Shown: positions 8,776 to 17,195, counted from the first letter of the stretch. The stretch is 64,000 bases of DNA from Streptomyces sp. NBC_00414 (GCF_036038375.1 NZ_CP107935.1:10044001-10108000); one strand, 5' to 3'. Translations and numbers: made by a program. The notes: generated by a model from the letters alone, not told the origin.

Positions 8776-9641
8776 TGGACACCCTGCGCATCGACCGACG
8801 AGTGGTGCTGGTGACCGGCGCGGCGAGCGGGATCGGTCACGCGATCGCCCGCGCCTGCGCGGTCGAGGGGGCCACGGTGCACCTCGCGGACGTGTCGGAC
8901 GCGGTCCACGAAGCGGCCGAGAAGCTGGCTGGGGCTGGGGGCGGGATCGGTTCCGAGGTCGGTTCCGGGTCCGTCGCGTCACACGTGTGCGATGTGACCG
9001 ACCCGGCCGCGGTCCGCGCCCTCGTGGACGATGTCGTGACCGCTTCGGGCCGCCTCGACGTCGCCTTCCTGAACGCGGGCGTCAACGGAGTGCCCTCCCC
9101 GCTCCAGCCCGGCGGCGCGATCGACGAGATCCCCTTCGAGGCGTGGCGGCGCGTCATGGACGTCAACCTGGACGGCCTGTTCCACTGCCTTCAGCACTGC
9201 GCCCGGGTCATGAAGCGGCAGCGGTCCGGGAGCATCGTCGTCACCGCCTCCACGGCGGGCCTGCGCGCGGAACCACGCGTCAGCTACCCGTACGTCGCGT
9301 CCAAGTCGGCCGTGGTCGGCCTGGTCCGCCAGGCCGCGCTGGAACTCGCCCGCTTCGGCGTCCGCGTCAACGCCCTCGCCCCCGGACCGGTGGTCACCAA
9401 CATCGGCGGCCCCGGCCCCCGGCCCGAAGCCGCCGTGGCCGAGTGGGAGAACTCCGTCCCGATGCGGCGCTGGGGCAGGCCCGACGACGTCACGGGGCTG
9501 GCCCTCCTGCTGGCCTCCGACGACTCGTCCTGGATGACCGGCGGCATCCACGTCGTGGACGGCGGTGCGTCGGCTTTGACCCAGGTCCCCAGCGACGCGC
9601 TTCCGGCCCCGATTCCGACCCCTGATTCCGGCACCGACTGA
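8775..9641 (+). CDS. SDR-family oxidoreductase
   Basis: 288-residue classical short-chain dehydrogenase: TGAASGIGHAIA nucleotide motif near residue 15, LNAGVNG, active-site Ser in VTASTAG, YPYVASK catalytic Tyr/Lys near residue 175, and the closing ALAPGPVVTNI and MTGGIHVVDGG. The Asp after the second strand (LADVSD) predicts NAD rather than NADP. There is a Gly/Ser insertion (AGAGGGIGSEVGSGS) after helix B that shifts the following segments. Its start overlaps the AcnX small-subunit stop. As the last gene of the operon it probably oxidises a hydroxyl of a pathway intermediate. Confidence 0.88.
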   Translation: MDTLRIDRRVVLVTGAASGIGHAIARACAVEGATVHLADVSDAVHEAAEKLAGAGGGIGSEVGSGSVASHVCDVTDPAAVRALVDDVVTASGRLDVAFLNAGVNGVPSPLQPGGAIDEIPFEAWRRVMDVNLDGLFHCLQHCARVMKRQRSGSIVVTASTAGLRAEPRVSYPYVASKSAVVGLVRQAALELARFGVRVNALAPGPVVTNIGGPGPRPEAAVAEWENSVPMRRWGRPDDVTGLALLLASDDSSWMTGGIHVVDGGASALTQVPSDALPAPIPTPDSGTD

Positions 9642-9710
9642 CCCCGCCCGACACGGACCGGCGACGGGATCGCCGTCGGCGGCGCTGCGAGACGGGTTCA
9701 GGCCGACCTG

Positions 9711-9726
9711 ACCTGGGATCGGTAGG
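9711..9726 (+). promoter_or_regulatory. shared 16-bp box ACCTGGGATCGGTAGG, copy 1
   Basis: An exact copy of this 16-mer also lies upstream of the small gene starting at 16767. The similarity extends upstream: GGTTCAGGC here and GGAACAGGC there, 10-11 bases before the box. It sits 27-42 bases before the DUF3592 start and could be part of a promoter for a shared sigma factor or an activator site. The function is inferred only from the repetition and position. Confidence 0.4.
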
Positions 9727-9752
9727 AGCAGGCGCGGTGCGAGCGTCGGTGA

Positions 9753-10628
9753 ATGAATTTTCAGCAGATGCTCGGGCTGTGGTGGACGCTGCCGGCGGGG
9801 GCGGCGCTGGTCGGCTACTTGTGCTCACTGGCCGGGGTGACGCGGCCCCAGCGCGCGGTGTGGGTGACGGCGCGGGTCGTGGAGGTCCACCGGCCGGCCC
9901 ACGGTGACTCCAAGCGGCCCGGGATCCCGGTGACCGTCGCCTTCGAGGACCCGTCCACCGGGCGGGAGTTCAGACTGCGGCACGCGGGAAGGAACGGCCA
10001 CGTTGTGGCAGCGGCCTGGGTGGGCCAGGAGTTCCCGGTGCGCTATCCGCGCCGCCGCCCGGAGCGGTCCCACCTGATGCTCGACATGCGGGGGGAGACG
10101 CGGGGGCTGGGCGGGCCGAACTGCATGGTCTTCCTGCTGCTTCTGGGGCTGGTCGTGCAGGCGTTCGTCGTGTGGGGCTGGCCGCTTGGCCTCATCTGCC
10201 TGGGTGGCCTGCTGCTCCTCGTCGCCGCGATCAGCCGGGACCGGCAGCACGCGCGTGCCCGCGCCGCTCTGCTGGAGGAGTCCGTCGCCGTTCCGGGCCG
10301 CGTGGTGGCCGTCACCAAGGACGTCCATACGGACGGAGAGGGCGACGAGATCGTCAACCACGCCCCCGTGGTCGCCTTCGCCACCCGCGAGGGAGTCCAG
10401 GTCACCGCGCTGTGCCGCGAGGGCGTCGCACGGCCCAGCCGGTCCCTCGACCGCGTCCTCACGATGCACTACGCGCCCGCCGACCCGGCCGTCTTCACCC
10501 CCGACCTCGACCACGACCGCCGCGAGCGGGAGGCGGCCGTCAGGTTCATGAACATGCTGCTGCTCGCCGGGATCGCGGCGATCGCGGTGGGCGTGCTCCT
10601 CCACTACGGCCTCCTGCCAGTCACCTGA
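9753..10628 (+). CDS. DUF3592-type membrane protein
   Basis: 291-residue membrane protein with an N-terminal hydrophobic segment (about residues 8-28), two close central ones (about 125-165) and one at the C-terminus (about 265-285). Between them are two beta-rich repeats of the DUF3592 type (VTARVVEVHRP...PVTVAFEDP and VPGRVVAVTKDV...APVVAFATREG), so the domain is duplicated. An in-frame stop lies directly before the ATG. No close Shine-Dalgarno sequence is visible. It converges on the CHAT operon, with 26 bases between the two stop codons, and shares an upstream box with the gene at 16767. No known function. Confidence 0.75.
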   Translation: MNFQQMLGLWWTLPAGAALVGYLCSLAGVTRPQRAVWVTARVVEVHRPAHGDSKRPGIPVTVAFEDPSTGREFRLRHAGRNGHVVAAAWVGQEFPVRYPRRRPERSHLMLDMRGETRGLGGPNCMVFLLLLGLVVQAFVVWGWPLGLICLGGLLLLVAAISRDRQHARARAALLEESVAVPGRVVAVTKDVHTDGEGDEIVNHAPVVAFATREGVQVTALCREGVARPSRSLDRVLTMHYAPADPAVFTPDLDHDRREREAAVRFMNMLLLAGIAAIAVGVLLHYGLLPVT

Positions 10629-10654
10629 CCTGACATCGCACGACCTCCGGCACC

Positions 10655-11944
10655 TCACCTGACGATGCAGGTGAGGGCCGCCCACAGGAGTGGCGCATGC
10701 TCGATCCGGCGGCCGGTTCGCCACCGGTCCAGTTGCTCTCGTTGCCAGACACCGAGGCGCCGCACGGGGTCGTGGTGCTCATGCGCGGTGTCGACGGCGA
10801 CGACCACGTCCGTGAGCGGGCGGACCGACTCCGGCACACCGGCCAGCCGGTGAAAGGCGAAGCTGGTGGGCAGCACCCAGCGGGTGGCGGTGACCAACTG
10901 GGCCCCGTTGTGGATCATCGCGGACGCCAGACCGAACGACTCGGCGAAGCGGAGATCGCCACCGCTCTCACAGGCGATCAGCGCGACGCGCTCCGGAGCG
11001 GGCCAGATCTCCGCTCCCGGTACGCCGTCCGCGCGCAGGGGGAGGGTGCCCAACAGGAGGTCCTTGGCCGCCAACGGCCGGTGGGTGCGCACCGGTTCGG
11101 TCAGCCCGGCCGTCTCCGGGCCGCAGGAGAGGTGGAGGGTGACGTCCTCGCTCCGGCCGCCCTCGACGGGGGCGCCGCTCACGTGTCCGACGTACATCAG
11201 ACGGCGTGCGCCCTTGCGCAGCACCTTGCTCAGCCAGTCGCGGTCCAGGTCGGTGCGCCGCAACGCCTCGGCGGGCGTGGCGACGGACGGCACGACGACG
11301 CCCGTGTCGAGACGGCGCTGTACGAGCGACAGCAGCGCGGGGTCCGAGCCGGGCGGTCCCAGGACCGATCCGAGCGGGGAGTCGGCACGGAAACCGGGCA
11401 CGCGGGGGTCGAGGACGAGGACCACGGCGCCCGAGCCGGCGTCCGAAGCCGAAGCCGAAGCCGAAGCCGAAGCCGGTGCCGGTGCCCAAGCCGAAGTCGG
11501 GGCCGGAGCCTGCTGGGTCGCGGTTCGGGGCCGCCGTAGCGAGGCCGGTACCGAGGTGGCGATGTCGGCGAGGTCGATGAGCCGGACGTCGTCCTCGCCC
11601 GCGTCCCCGCCCTCGCCGTCCACGGCCAGGAGCTCCCACGGTACCTGGGCGACCCTGGGCGACGGCTGGATCCGTATCAGCGGACGGCCCAGGCGCGCCG
11701 ACACCTGACGGATCTGGTCGGTGAGGCCCGGCGGCCACAACGCCTCGGCCAGCAGACGCGCGAGACGGCGTTCGTCCTCGTACGCGGCCAGCGCCCCGGA
11801 CTCGAACGCGTGCCGCATGCCCGCCGCGCCCTCTCCCGCGCCCGGCAGTGCGGCGGCCAGCGTGCGGATCGCCTCGTCCACGTCGCCGCCGGGACCGTAC
11901 CCGGTGCCGAACCCCTGGGCGCCGCTGATCCACGTCCACGTCAT
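10655..11944 (-). CDS. CHAT-domain (caspase-like) protein
   Basis: 429-residue protein counted from the first ATG. The C-terminal half is a CHAT peptidase domain: catalytic His254 in LMYVGHVSG and catalytic Cys325 in ALIACESGGD, followed by GAQLVTATRW. The N-terminal half (ARLGRPLIRIQPSPRVAQVPWELL) is the usual CHAT pre-domain. Between them is a 10-residue Ala/Ser repeat (ASASASASAS) coded by GAAGCC-type six-base repeats. The frame is open upstream of this ATG into the end of the TPR gene but has no ATG or GTG there; a CTG at 12017-12019 is well placed behind GAAGAGG, so a rare start cannot be excluded. Last gene of a four-gene operon; probable protease effector. Confidence 0.85.
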   Translation of the reverse strand: MTWTWISGAQGFGTGYGPGGDVDEAIRTLAAALPGAGEGAAGMRHAFESGALAAYEDERRLARLLAEALWPPGLTDQIRQVSARLGRPLIRIQPSPRVAQVPWELLAVDGEGGDAGEDDVRLIDLADIATSVPASLRRPRTATQQAPAPTSAWAPAPASASASASASDAGSGAVVLVLDPRVPGFRADSPLGSVLGPPGSDPALLSLVQRRLDTGVVVPSVATPAEALRRTDLDRDWLSKVLRKGARRLMYVGHVSGAPVEGGRSEDVTLHLSCGPETAGLTEPVRTHRPLAAKDLLLGTLPLRADGVPGAEIWPAPERVALIACESGGDLRFAESFGLASAMIHNGAQLVTATRWVLPTSFAFHRLAGVPESVRPLTDVVVAVDTAHEHHDPVRRLGVWQREQLDRWRTGRRIEHAPLLWAALTCIVR

Positions 11945-12000
11945 GTGGAGGTCACCGGCGTCGGCCAGCCGGACCTGGACCACCGGCCGGTTCGGGTTCG

Positions 12001-13779
12001 TCAGGTCGTCGGCGACCAGAACAGCACCTCTTCCTCGCTCACGATCCGCCGGTGATAGCGGAACTCGGCCGCCTCGATGTACTCCTGCAACGCGATACGG
12101 CCCGTCTCCGCGGCCATCAGCACCCTCGGCGGCGGCGCGACGCGCAGGCCGACGGAGGCGGCCGCCTCGGCCGCCGCCCCGCCCAGCACCCTCGGGGCGT
12201 CGCCGTCGGCGGGCGCGTACGTCTTCATGGCGGCGTCCGGAAAGGCAGCCGCCTCCCCGGAAGCGGAAGCGGAAGCGGAAGCGGAAGCGGACGCAGGCAC
12301 GCGGTCCGCGGGGCTCAGGACCAGCGAAGCCCCCGCACAGCGGTGTTCCACCAGCTCGAAGATCAGCCCCTGGTCCTTGCGGCGCAGGGCGAGCCGGAAG
12401 GCCAACCGCATGGCGTCGTCCGCCAGTTCCAGCCACTGGCTCCGTGCGTGAGCGCTGGCGAAGTCGTAGCGCGCGGCCTCCAGAGTCAGCGCGGCGGGCA
12501 GCGCGAGGGAGAGCGCGTTGTCGATCGACGTCCGCTCGTGGTCGCCGTGGTCCGTCCGGATCAGGTTGTCCTCAAGGGCCTTGGCGAGCATGAGGTCCAC
12601 CTGGGCGCAGCGCTCGTACAGTTCGCGTTCCTGGTACACGTCGCGGGCGCCCTGGGCGAGACGCTTCATGTCGTCGATGTCACCGCGTTCATAGGCCTGC
12701 CGAGCACCCAGCAGCATGGTGTCGGCGGCGGCGATCGTGGCGCCGAGCCGTTCGAAGCGGGCCAGGCTCATCGCCGTCAGGGCCTGCCCTCCGTCGGCGT
12801 CGCCACGGTGCTCGGCGAGGAAGGCGCGGGCCTGTTCGCAGACCGCCAGATCCTCGGACTGACCCTGCCGCTCGAAGATCGCGGAGGCTTCGGCGTAGAG
12901 CCGCTCCGCCCGGTCGAAGTCACCGCCCCGCATCGCGGCGTACGCCCGATGGGAGATCACCTGCTGGCGCCCGGAGTTGTTCCCCGATGCCTGGTAACCC
13001 TCGTCCGCGCGGGCGAAGTAGTCCTCGGCGAGTTCGATCCGCCCGGTCGAGGCGCAGATGACGCCCAGGCAGTCCAGCAGCTGCGGCTCGATGGCGGGAG
13101 TGGTGGGGAGCAGCGCGGAGGCCAGCTCCTCGGCGGCGCCCCACTCACTGCGGTCCAGCAGCAGATGAACCCGGGCCAGTCCGAACTCGGCGGTGCGCAG
13201 CCCCTCGGGGTCGTCGAACTCGGGCAGCAGGGCGGCGGCTTCGTCCACCGTCGCCTGCGCCTCGTCCAAGTTCCCTGTCCTGCGCGACAGTTCGGCGTCA
13301 GCCTTGAGGGTCTTGAGCAGGACTTCCAGCCACAGCTGGCGGCCTCGCGGCCCCATCGGCACGGACGACACACCACGCACCAGACCGAGCGCCTGCTCGA
13401 TGGAGAGGCCCGCTCCGAGCAGATCCGTGGCCGTCAGCTGGACCGACGCGATATTGGACAACAGGTGCCCGCGCAGCAGCTGCACATCGGGGGAGTCCTC
13501 GAACGACTCGGCGACGCCGAGGAGTTCCGCGTAGACGGTCAGTGCGGCAGGCAAGTCCGGTGCGAGCTGGTGCTGTTCGGCGAGTTCGAAGCCGCTGTCG
13601 AAGGGCTCGCCGTACAACACCAACGGTGGCTGCCCGGACGCTGCTTCGGCCCGGTCGGCTTCGTCATGCGGGCCGCCCCGGTCGATTTCGGCCTGCGGCC
13701 CGTCATCGGCACGCGGCTCGTCGTGTGGTTCGTCCTGCGGTCCGTGGTGAGGTCTGTCGTGTGGCTTCTCGTTCTGCAT
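12001..13779 (-). CDS. TPR-repeat protein partnered with CHAT protease
   Basis: 592-residue protein. Residues 1-50 are a His/Asp-rich disordered tail; residues 60-470 are helical repeats of tetratricopeptide type (for example LDEAQATVDEAAALLPEF, RIELAEDYFARADEGYQASG, FDRAERLYAEASAIFERQG), suited to binding peptides or partner proteins. Near residue 500 is an Ala/Ser tract (ASASASASASAS), and the C-terminus (residues 540-592) is a short conserved-looking helical block. No enzyme motif is visible. It starts three bases after the upstream stop and runs into the CHAT gene. TPR plus CHAT pairs occur in bacterial conflict and caspase-like systems, where the TPR protein senses or presents the target; that role is inferred here. 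Confidence 0.78.
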   Translation of the reverse strand: MQNEKPHDRPHHGPQDEPHDEPRADDGPQAEIDRGGPHDEADRAEAASGQPPLVLYGEPFDSGFELAEQHQLAPDLPAALTVYAELLGVAESFEDSPDVQLLRGHLLSNIASVQLTATDLLGAGLSIEQALGLVRGVSSVPMGPRGRQLWLEVLLKTLKADAELSRRTGNLDEAQATVDEAAALLPEFDDPEGLRTAEFGLARVHLLLDRSEWGAAEELASALLPTTPAIEPQLLDCLGVICASTGRIELAEDYFARADEGYQASGNNSGRQQVISHRAYAAMRGGDFDRAERLYAEASAIFERQGQSEDLAVCEQARAFLAEHRGDADGGQALTAMSLARFERLGATIAAADTMLLGARQAYERGDIDDMKRLAQGARDVYQERELYERCAQVDLMLAKALEDNLIRTDHGDHERTSIDNALSLALPAALTLEAARYDFASAHARSQWLELADDAMRLAFRLALRRKDQGLIFELVEHRCAGASLVLSPADRVPASASASASASASGEAAAFPDAAMKTYAPADGDAPRVLGGAAAEAAASVGLRVAPPPRVLMAAETGRIALQEYIEAAEFRYHRRIVSEEEVLFWSPTT

Positions 13780-13782
13780 GGG

Positions 13783-15132
13783 CTAGAAATCCTCCCCGGC
13801 GGAAGCGGCGACGGCGGCGATCTCGGCGAGGAACGGCCGCGTGTACGTGTCCTGCGGCACGTGCAGGGCCACGGCCGCCAGCCGGCGCCGAACGAGGGCA
13901 CGGACCGCGTCACGGTCGGAACGGCCGCCGGTACCGGAGCCCGACGCGGTACCGAGGTCCCGCTCGGGACCGGAGCCCGGGTCGGGACCGGGGTCGAAGC
14001 CGGGCAGCAGGACAGCGACCTCTGTTCGGGTACGCGGCGGCAGCGAAGCCGGTACATCGATGTCCGCCCGCCCGGCCCACACATCGCCGCGACGGGCGAG
14101 CGACACACGGGTCGGCGGTCCGCCTTCCATCCTGACCTCGGCCGCGAGACGCACGCCGTCGACGGGCGCCGCGACGTCGGCGACGACCTCGACCCCGATC
14201 CGTCTTCCGGCGCCGACCGCGGAGACCGTCCAGGACACCGCGTTCTCGGCCGAGTCCACGAAACCGGGCGGATAGCGGCGCCAGTCATTGGTCCCCGAAC
14301 CCCGGGCGATCACCCGGCCGCCCGCGACCAGCGGTTCACCCGCCGCGAGGGCGTAGTCGCCGGGACGTGCGAACAAGCTGCCGAGGTCCAGCGGCATCCG
14401 GAGCTCCTGCGGGCCACGCGCGTTGTTCGACGTACGGGCGTCGTGTGCCGTATCGGTCCCCGGGCCGGTCTCCAGGGACGATCGGAGTCGGCGCAAGGCG
14501 TGCCCGTCCAGTCCGGCGCAGTCCGCCGCGTCGTCGATCAGCCGCAGGACGTCGTCCAGTTGGCCGCCCGGGCCCGCCGACTCCCCTGCGGCTCGCCACC
14601 ATTGGATCAACGGGTCCAACGCGGCCTGATGCGCCTGAAGCAGTTCGACCGGACTGCCGTCGGAATGGTCCTCCGGATCGTCGAAGAGCTGCTGGCAGCG
14701 ATGGGTGAGCGCGGCCAACTCCAGGCCGAGTACGTCCGGTTCGAGTGCGGGAATGCCGTCCGTGTACGACGCGGGCCACCACCGGGCCGCCCAGTGCCCG
14801 AGGGCGAGCCGGGCCGCGTACCCCGCGAGGGCGGTGTCCGGCTCAGTCGGTGTGACCTCGGCGATGGCTCCCGGTGGCTCCGCCGAGACGACGTGGACGG
14901 CGGCAGCGGTACGTTCGCCGTACACCGCCCACAGCCACTGCTGGGCCCGCCCAGGGTCGTGGATCTCCGCAGCGGGGAGGCCGGGCGGGCCGAGAACCGG
15001 CCGGCTCAGGACAGCTCCCGCGACATCCAGAACGGTCCGGGTGAAGGCGGTCCCCGCCGCGGGGACACCGATCCGTACGGTGCCGTCCTCGGCCCGTGTC
15101 ACGCGGACGTCGGTGCCGCCCGCCTCCGGCAT
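13783..15132 (-). CDS. uncharacterised 449-aa protein of the CHAT operon
   Basis: Not recognised. The N-terminal half (residues 1-230) alternates strands and helices and includes a Trp-rich stretch (QQWLWAVYGE, HWAARWWPAS). The C-terminal part (residues 300-385) looks like a beta sandwich with the stretch RRYPPGFVDSAENAVSWTV. Then comes an Asp/Pro/Gly/Ser-rich low-complexity segment (DPGPDPGSGPER) and a short closing helical segment (AVRALVRRRLAAVALHVPQ). No signal peptide or membrane segment. ATG overlaps the upstream stop (TGATG). Given its position between an unknown protein and TPR/CHAT proteins, it may be an adaptor or sensor. Confidence 0.7.
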   Translation of the reverse strand: MPEAGGTDVRVTRAEDGTVRIGVPAAGTAFTRTVLDVAGAVLSRPVLGPPGLPAAEIHDPGRAQQWLWAVYGERTAAAVHVVSAEPPGAIAEVTPTEPDTALAGYAARLALGHWAARWWPASYTDGIPALEPDVLGLELAALTHRCQQLFDDPEDHSDGSPVELLQAHQAALDPLIQWWRAAGESAGPGGQLDDVLRLIDDAADCAGLDGHALRRLRSSLETGPGTDTAHDARTSNNARGPQELRMPLDLGSLFARPGDYALAAGEPLVAGGRVIARGSGTNDWRRYPPGFVDSAENAVSWTVSAVGAGRRIGVEVVADVAAPVDGVRLAAEVRMEGGPPTRVSLARRGDVWAGRADIDVPASLPPRTRTEVAVLLPGFDPGPDPGSGPERDLGTASGSGTGGRSDRDAVRALVRRRLAAVALHVPQDTYTRPFLAEIAAVAASAGEDF

Positions 15133-16646
15133 CACGCGCTCCTCGGCTCGGCCGCCCGCGCGGTGCTCGTCGACAGGGCGCGCAGTGCCGTGCGGACCCT
15201 CGCGCGGTGGTCCATCATCACCGAGCGGGCGACCCCGTCGAGCACGGTCCAGACAGACGCCGCGTCGGACAGCGTCGCGCCACGGACGTCCCGCCCGTGC
15301 AGCCGAACCCACAGCCGCCGCATGTACGCGACCCAGGGGGTGCGCAGATCCTGCGCGAGGGCGCTCAGCTGTCCGCCGTCCGGATCCGGGCGGGGAGAGA
15401 CGGTCATCCTGCGGGCTCGCAGGACCGAAGCCTCCCGCTGCCAGCGGCTGTTGACGATGCGGTGCGCCGCGGTCCGGCCGGGCCCGGCCTCCCTGCCTCC
15501 CAGCCGATCGTTGCCCGACGGCTCGGTGCCCAGTGGATCGCTCCCCAGAGGATCGATGCCGAGGGGGTCGAGGCCCACCGCGAGCCGGCCGCCGAGGACG
15601 ACGGCGACCCGCAGGCTCTCGTCGTCCAGGCCGAGCGGGGCGCAACTGCGGCCGACCTCGCGCCGTACGAGTTCGGGCACCGCCGGCAGTTCCTCGCGGT
15701 GCGCCGATGCCTGGAGCACGGTGAAGAGCCGCTCGAAGAGCGTGCGGTCGAACGGCGCCGGGAGCGTGGCGGTCGACGCGCCGCGACCGACCTCGGGCCG
15801 CGCCGGCAGGGGATGGGCGCTGAGCCCCAGATGTGTCGGCACATCGTCACGGCCCCAGACACCGCCCGTCCGCGTCCACATGGCCTGCCCGAGCAGGCTT
15901 CCGTGTCCGCCCTCCACCAGGATCGCGAAGGCCGACGCGTCCGCCTCCGTATCCCCGTGTGAATCCCTGCGCGAGCCGGACCCGGACCCGGACCCGGAGC
16001 CCGAGCCGGGTGCGGCGCAAGTGTCGAGGACCTCGGCCGCCAGGTGGAACGCCGCCGCGCCCGCGTCAGGGCCCAGGTCAGACCCCCGGGCCCGCCGCAC
16101 GCGGGTGTTCCACGCGGTGTGGAGTTCCGAGTCGAGCCGAGTGCGCCGGGAGACGTCGTCCAGGTACTCCTTCAACGCCTCCACCGTGCGTCCTCCGGCC
16201 GCGTCCGCGATGTCTTCGACGACGGTACGCGCCAGCGCGTCCGCATCGGTCGAGGGTGTGCCATGTTCGGTCGCCAGCTCGAAGCAGCGCTGGAAATAGA
16301 GATCCTGGGGGTTGCCCGTCTTGATCCCCAGCGCTCGACGCGTCTTCTTGAGCAGCGTGAACCACTGAGCCGTCGCTTCGAGAACCGCGCCTGATTCCCG
16401 TATCAGGGTGTCGAGTCGGGCGACCTCCCGAGCGCCGAGGAAGTCGGCGGCGAGCTCGGGCCGCAGTGCGGGCCTGAGGATCAACGGCAGCACGATCAGC
16501 TTGACCGTCCGGGTCAGCGGCGCCCCACCGGGGCCGCTCAGCGATTCCAGCCCCGGCCGTGCCCCGAGGCCGCGCCACGCACCGTCGATGACCATGGCAC
16601 GCGGACGGCGCCCGTCGGTCGGCGGCGACTGGTTCGAGGACGGCAT
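15132..16646 (-). CDS. uncharacterised 504-aa protein, first gene of the CHAT operon
   Basis: Not recognised. Mostly helical in the N-terminal 200 residues (for example FLGAREVARLDTLIRESGAVLEATAQWF), then a 12-residue Gly/Ser run (GSGSGSGSGSGS) near residue 215 coded by GGGTCC-type six-base repeats. A second domain (about 235-480) has the strand-rich segment FAILVEGGHGSLLGQAMW, a PLG-x repeat (DPLGIDPLGSDPLGTEPSG) and an Arg-rich end. Cytosolic by the absence of a signal or membrane segment. It leads an operon whose four starts are spaced or overlapped for coupled translation. No catalytic motif visible. Confidence 0.7.
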   Translation of the reverse strand: MPSSNQSPPTDGRRPRAMVIDGAWRGLGARPGLESLSGPGGAPLTRTVKLIVLPLILRPALRPELAADFLGAREVARLDTLIRESGAVLEATAQWFTLLKKTRRALGIKTGNPQDLYFQRCFELATEHGTPSTDADALARTVVEDIADAAGGRTVEALKEYLDDVSRRTRLDSELHTAWNTRVRRARGSDLGPDAGAAAFHLAAEVLDTCAAPGSGSGSGSGSGSRRDSHGDTEADASAFAILVEGGHGSLLGQAMWTRTGGVWGRDDVPTHLGLSAHPLPARPEVGRGASTATLPAPFDRTLFERLFTVLQASAHREELPAVPELVRREVGRSCAPLGLDDESLRVAVVLGGRLAVGLDPLGIDPLGSDPLGTEPSGNDRLGGREAGPGRTAAHRIVNSRWQREASVLRARRMTVSPRPDPDGGQLSALAQDLRTPWVAYMRRLWVRLHGRDVRGATLSDAASVWTVLDGVARSVMMDHRARVRTALRALSTSTARAAEPRSA

Positions 16647-16682
16647 GGCCCGAGGTTACGTGGTGGGGGAACAGGCGGTCGA

Positions 16683-16698
16683 ACCTGGGATCGGTAGG
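16683..16698 (+). promoter_or_regulatory. shared 16-bp box ACCTGGGATCGGTAGG, copy 2
   Basis: Identical to the box at 9711-9726. It lies in the 120-base region between the divergent CHAT operon and the small gene starting at 16767, with GGAACAGGC upstream of it. The two copies bracket the CHAT operon, which suggests common control of the flanking genes and perhaps of the operon. Confidence 0.4.
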
Positions 16699-16766
16699 TG
16701 CTTGCCCATCCCTACTGTCCAGGTCAGGAGCAGGACAGGACCAGGACGAGAAGGGACGAGAAGAGC

Positions 16767-17195
16767 ATGGGAATCTTCGGGAAGAGCCGCAAGAGCCGCG
16801 AGGAGCGGGCCGCGGAGATCGCGGGACAGGTGGCCGAGGGCAAGGGTTTCTACGGCCGTGCGACGCGGGCGTTCCTCGGCAGCGAGGACTTCGCCAAGGT
16901 GCAGCAGTCGCTCGGTGCGTACAACTCCGGTGTGAACGTGCAGCAGTTGCTCGCCATGGGAGTGCCGACGACACCCGCCGTCGTCGTCTCGATCGGCGAC
17001 ACCGGCAAGCTGGTCAACTTCGACCCGGTCGTGGACCTGGTCGTCCAGCCGGCCGGAGCGACCACCGACCCGGTCGCGCTCCAGACCATCGTCTCCAAGC
17101 TGCGTATCCCTCGCACCGGAGACCAGGTACTGCTGATCGCCGACCCCGCCCGGCCCGGCGGCTACCTCTATGCCGGGGACGGAGTGACGCCCTGA
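16767..17195 (+). CDS. uncharacterised 142-aa protein
   Basis: Small cytosolic protein beginning MGIFGKSRKSREERAAEIAGQVAEGKGF, a basic amphipathic N-terminus, then a compact alpha/beta region with TTPAVVVSIGDTGKLVNFDPVVDLVVQP and TGDQVLLIADPARPGGYLYAG. GAGAAGAG precedes the ATG. I do not recognise the family. It is divergent from the CHAT operon and shares the 16-bp upstream box with the DUF3592 gene on the other side of that operon, so it may belong to the same regulon. Confidence 0.6.
   Translation: MGIFGKSRKSREERAAEIAGQVAEGKGFYGRATRAFLGSEDFAKVQQSLGAYNSGVNVQQLLAMGVPTTPAVVVSIGDTGKLVNFDPVVDLVVQPAGATTDPVALQTIVSKLRIPRTGDQVLLIADPARPGGYLYAGDGVTP

Noticed and set aside
9659..9675. CGGCGA-N5-TCGCCG hairpin as terminator of the AcnX operon
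   Set aside because: The stem is only six base pairs, too weak to support a call.
12052..16299. Very long + strand open frame antisense to the CHAT operon
   Set aside because: It mirrors the third-position GC of the minus-strand genes and has no domain, start signal or family feature.
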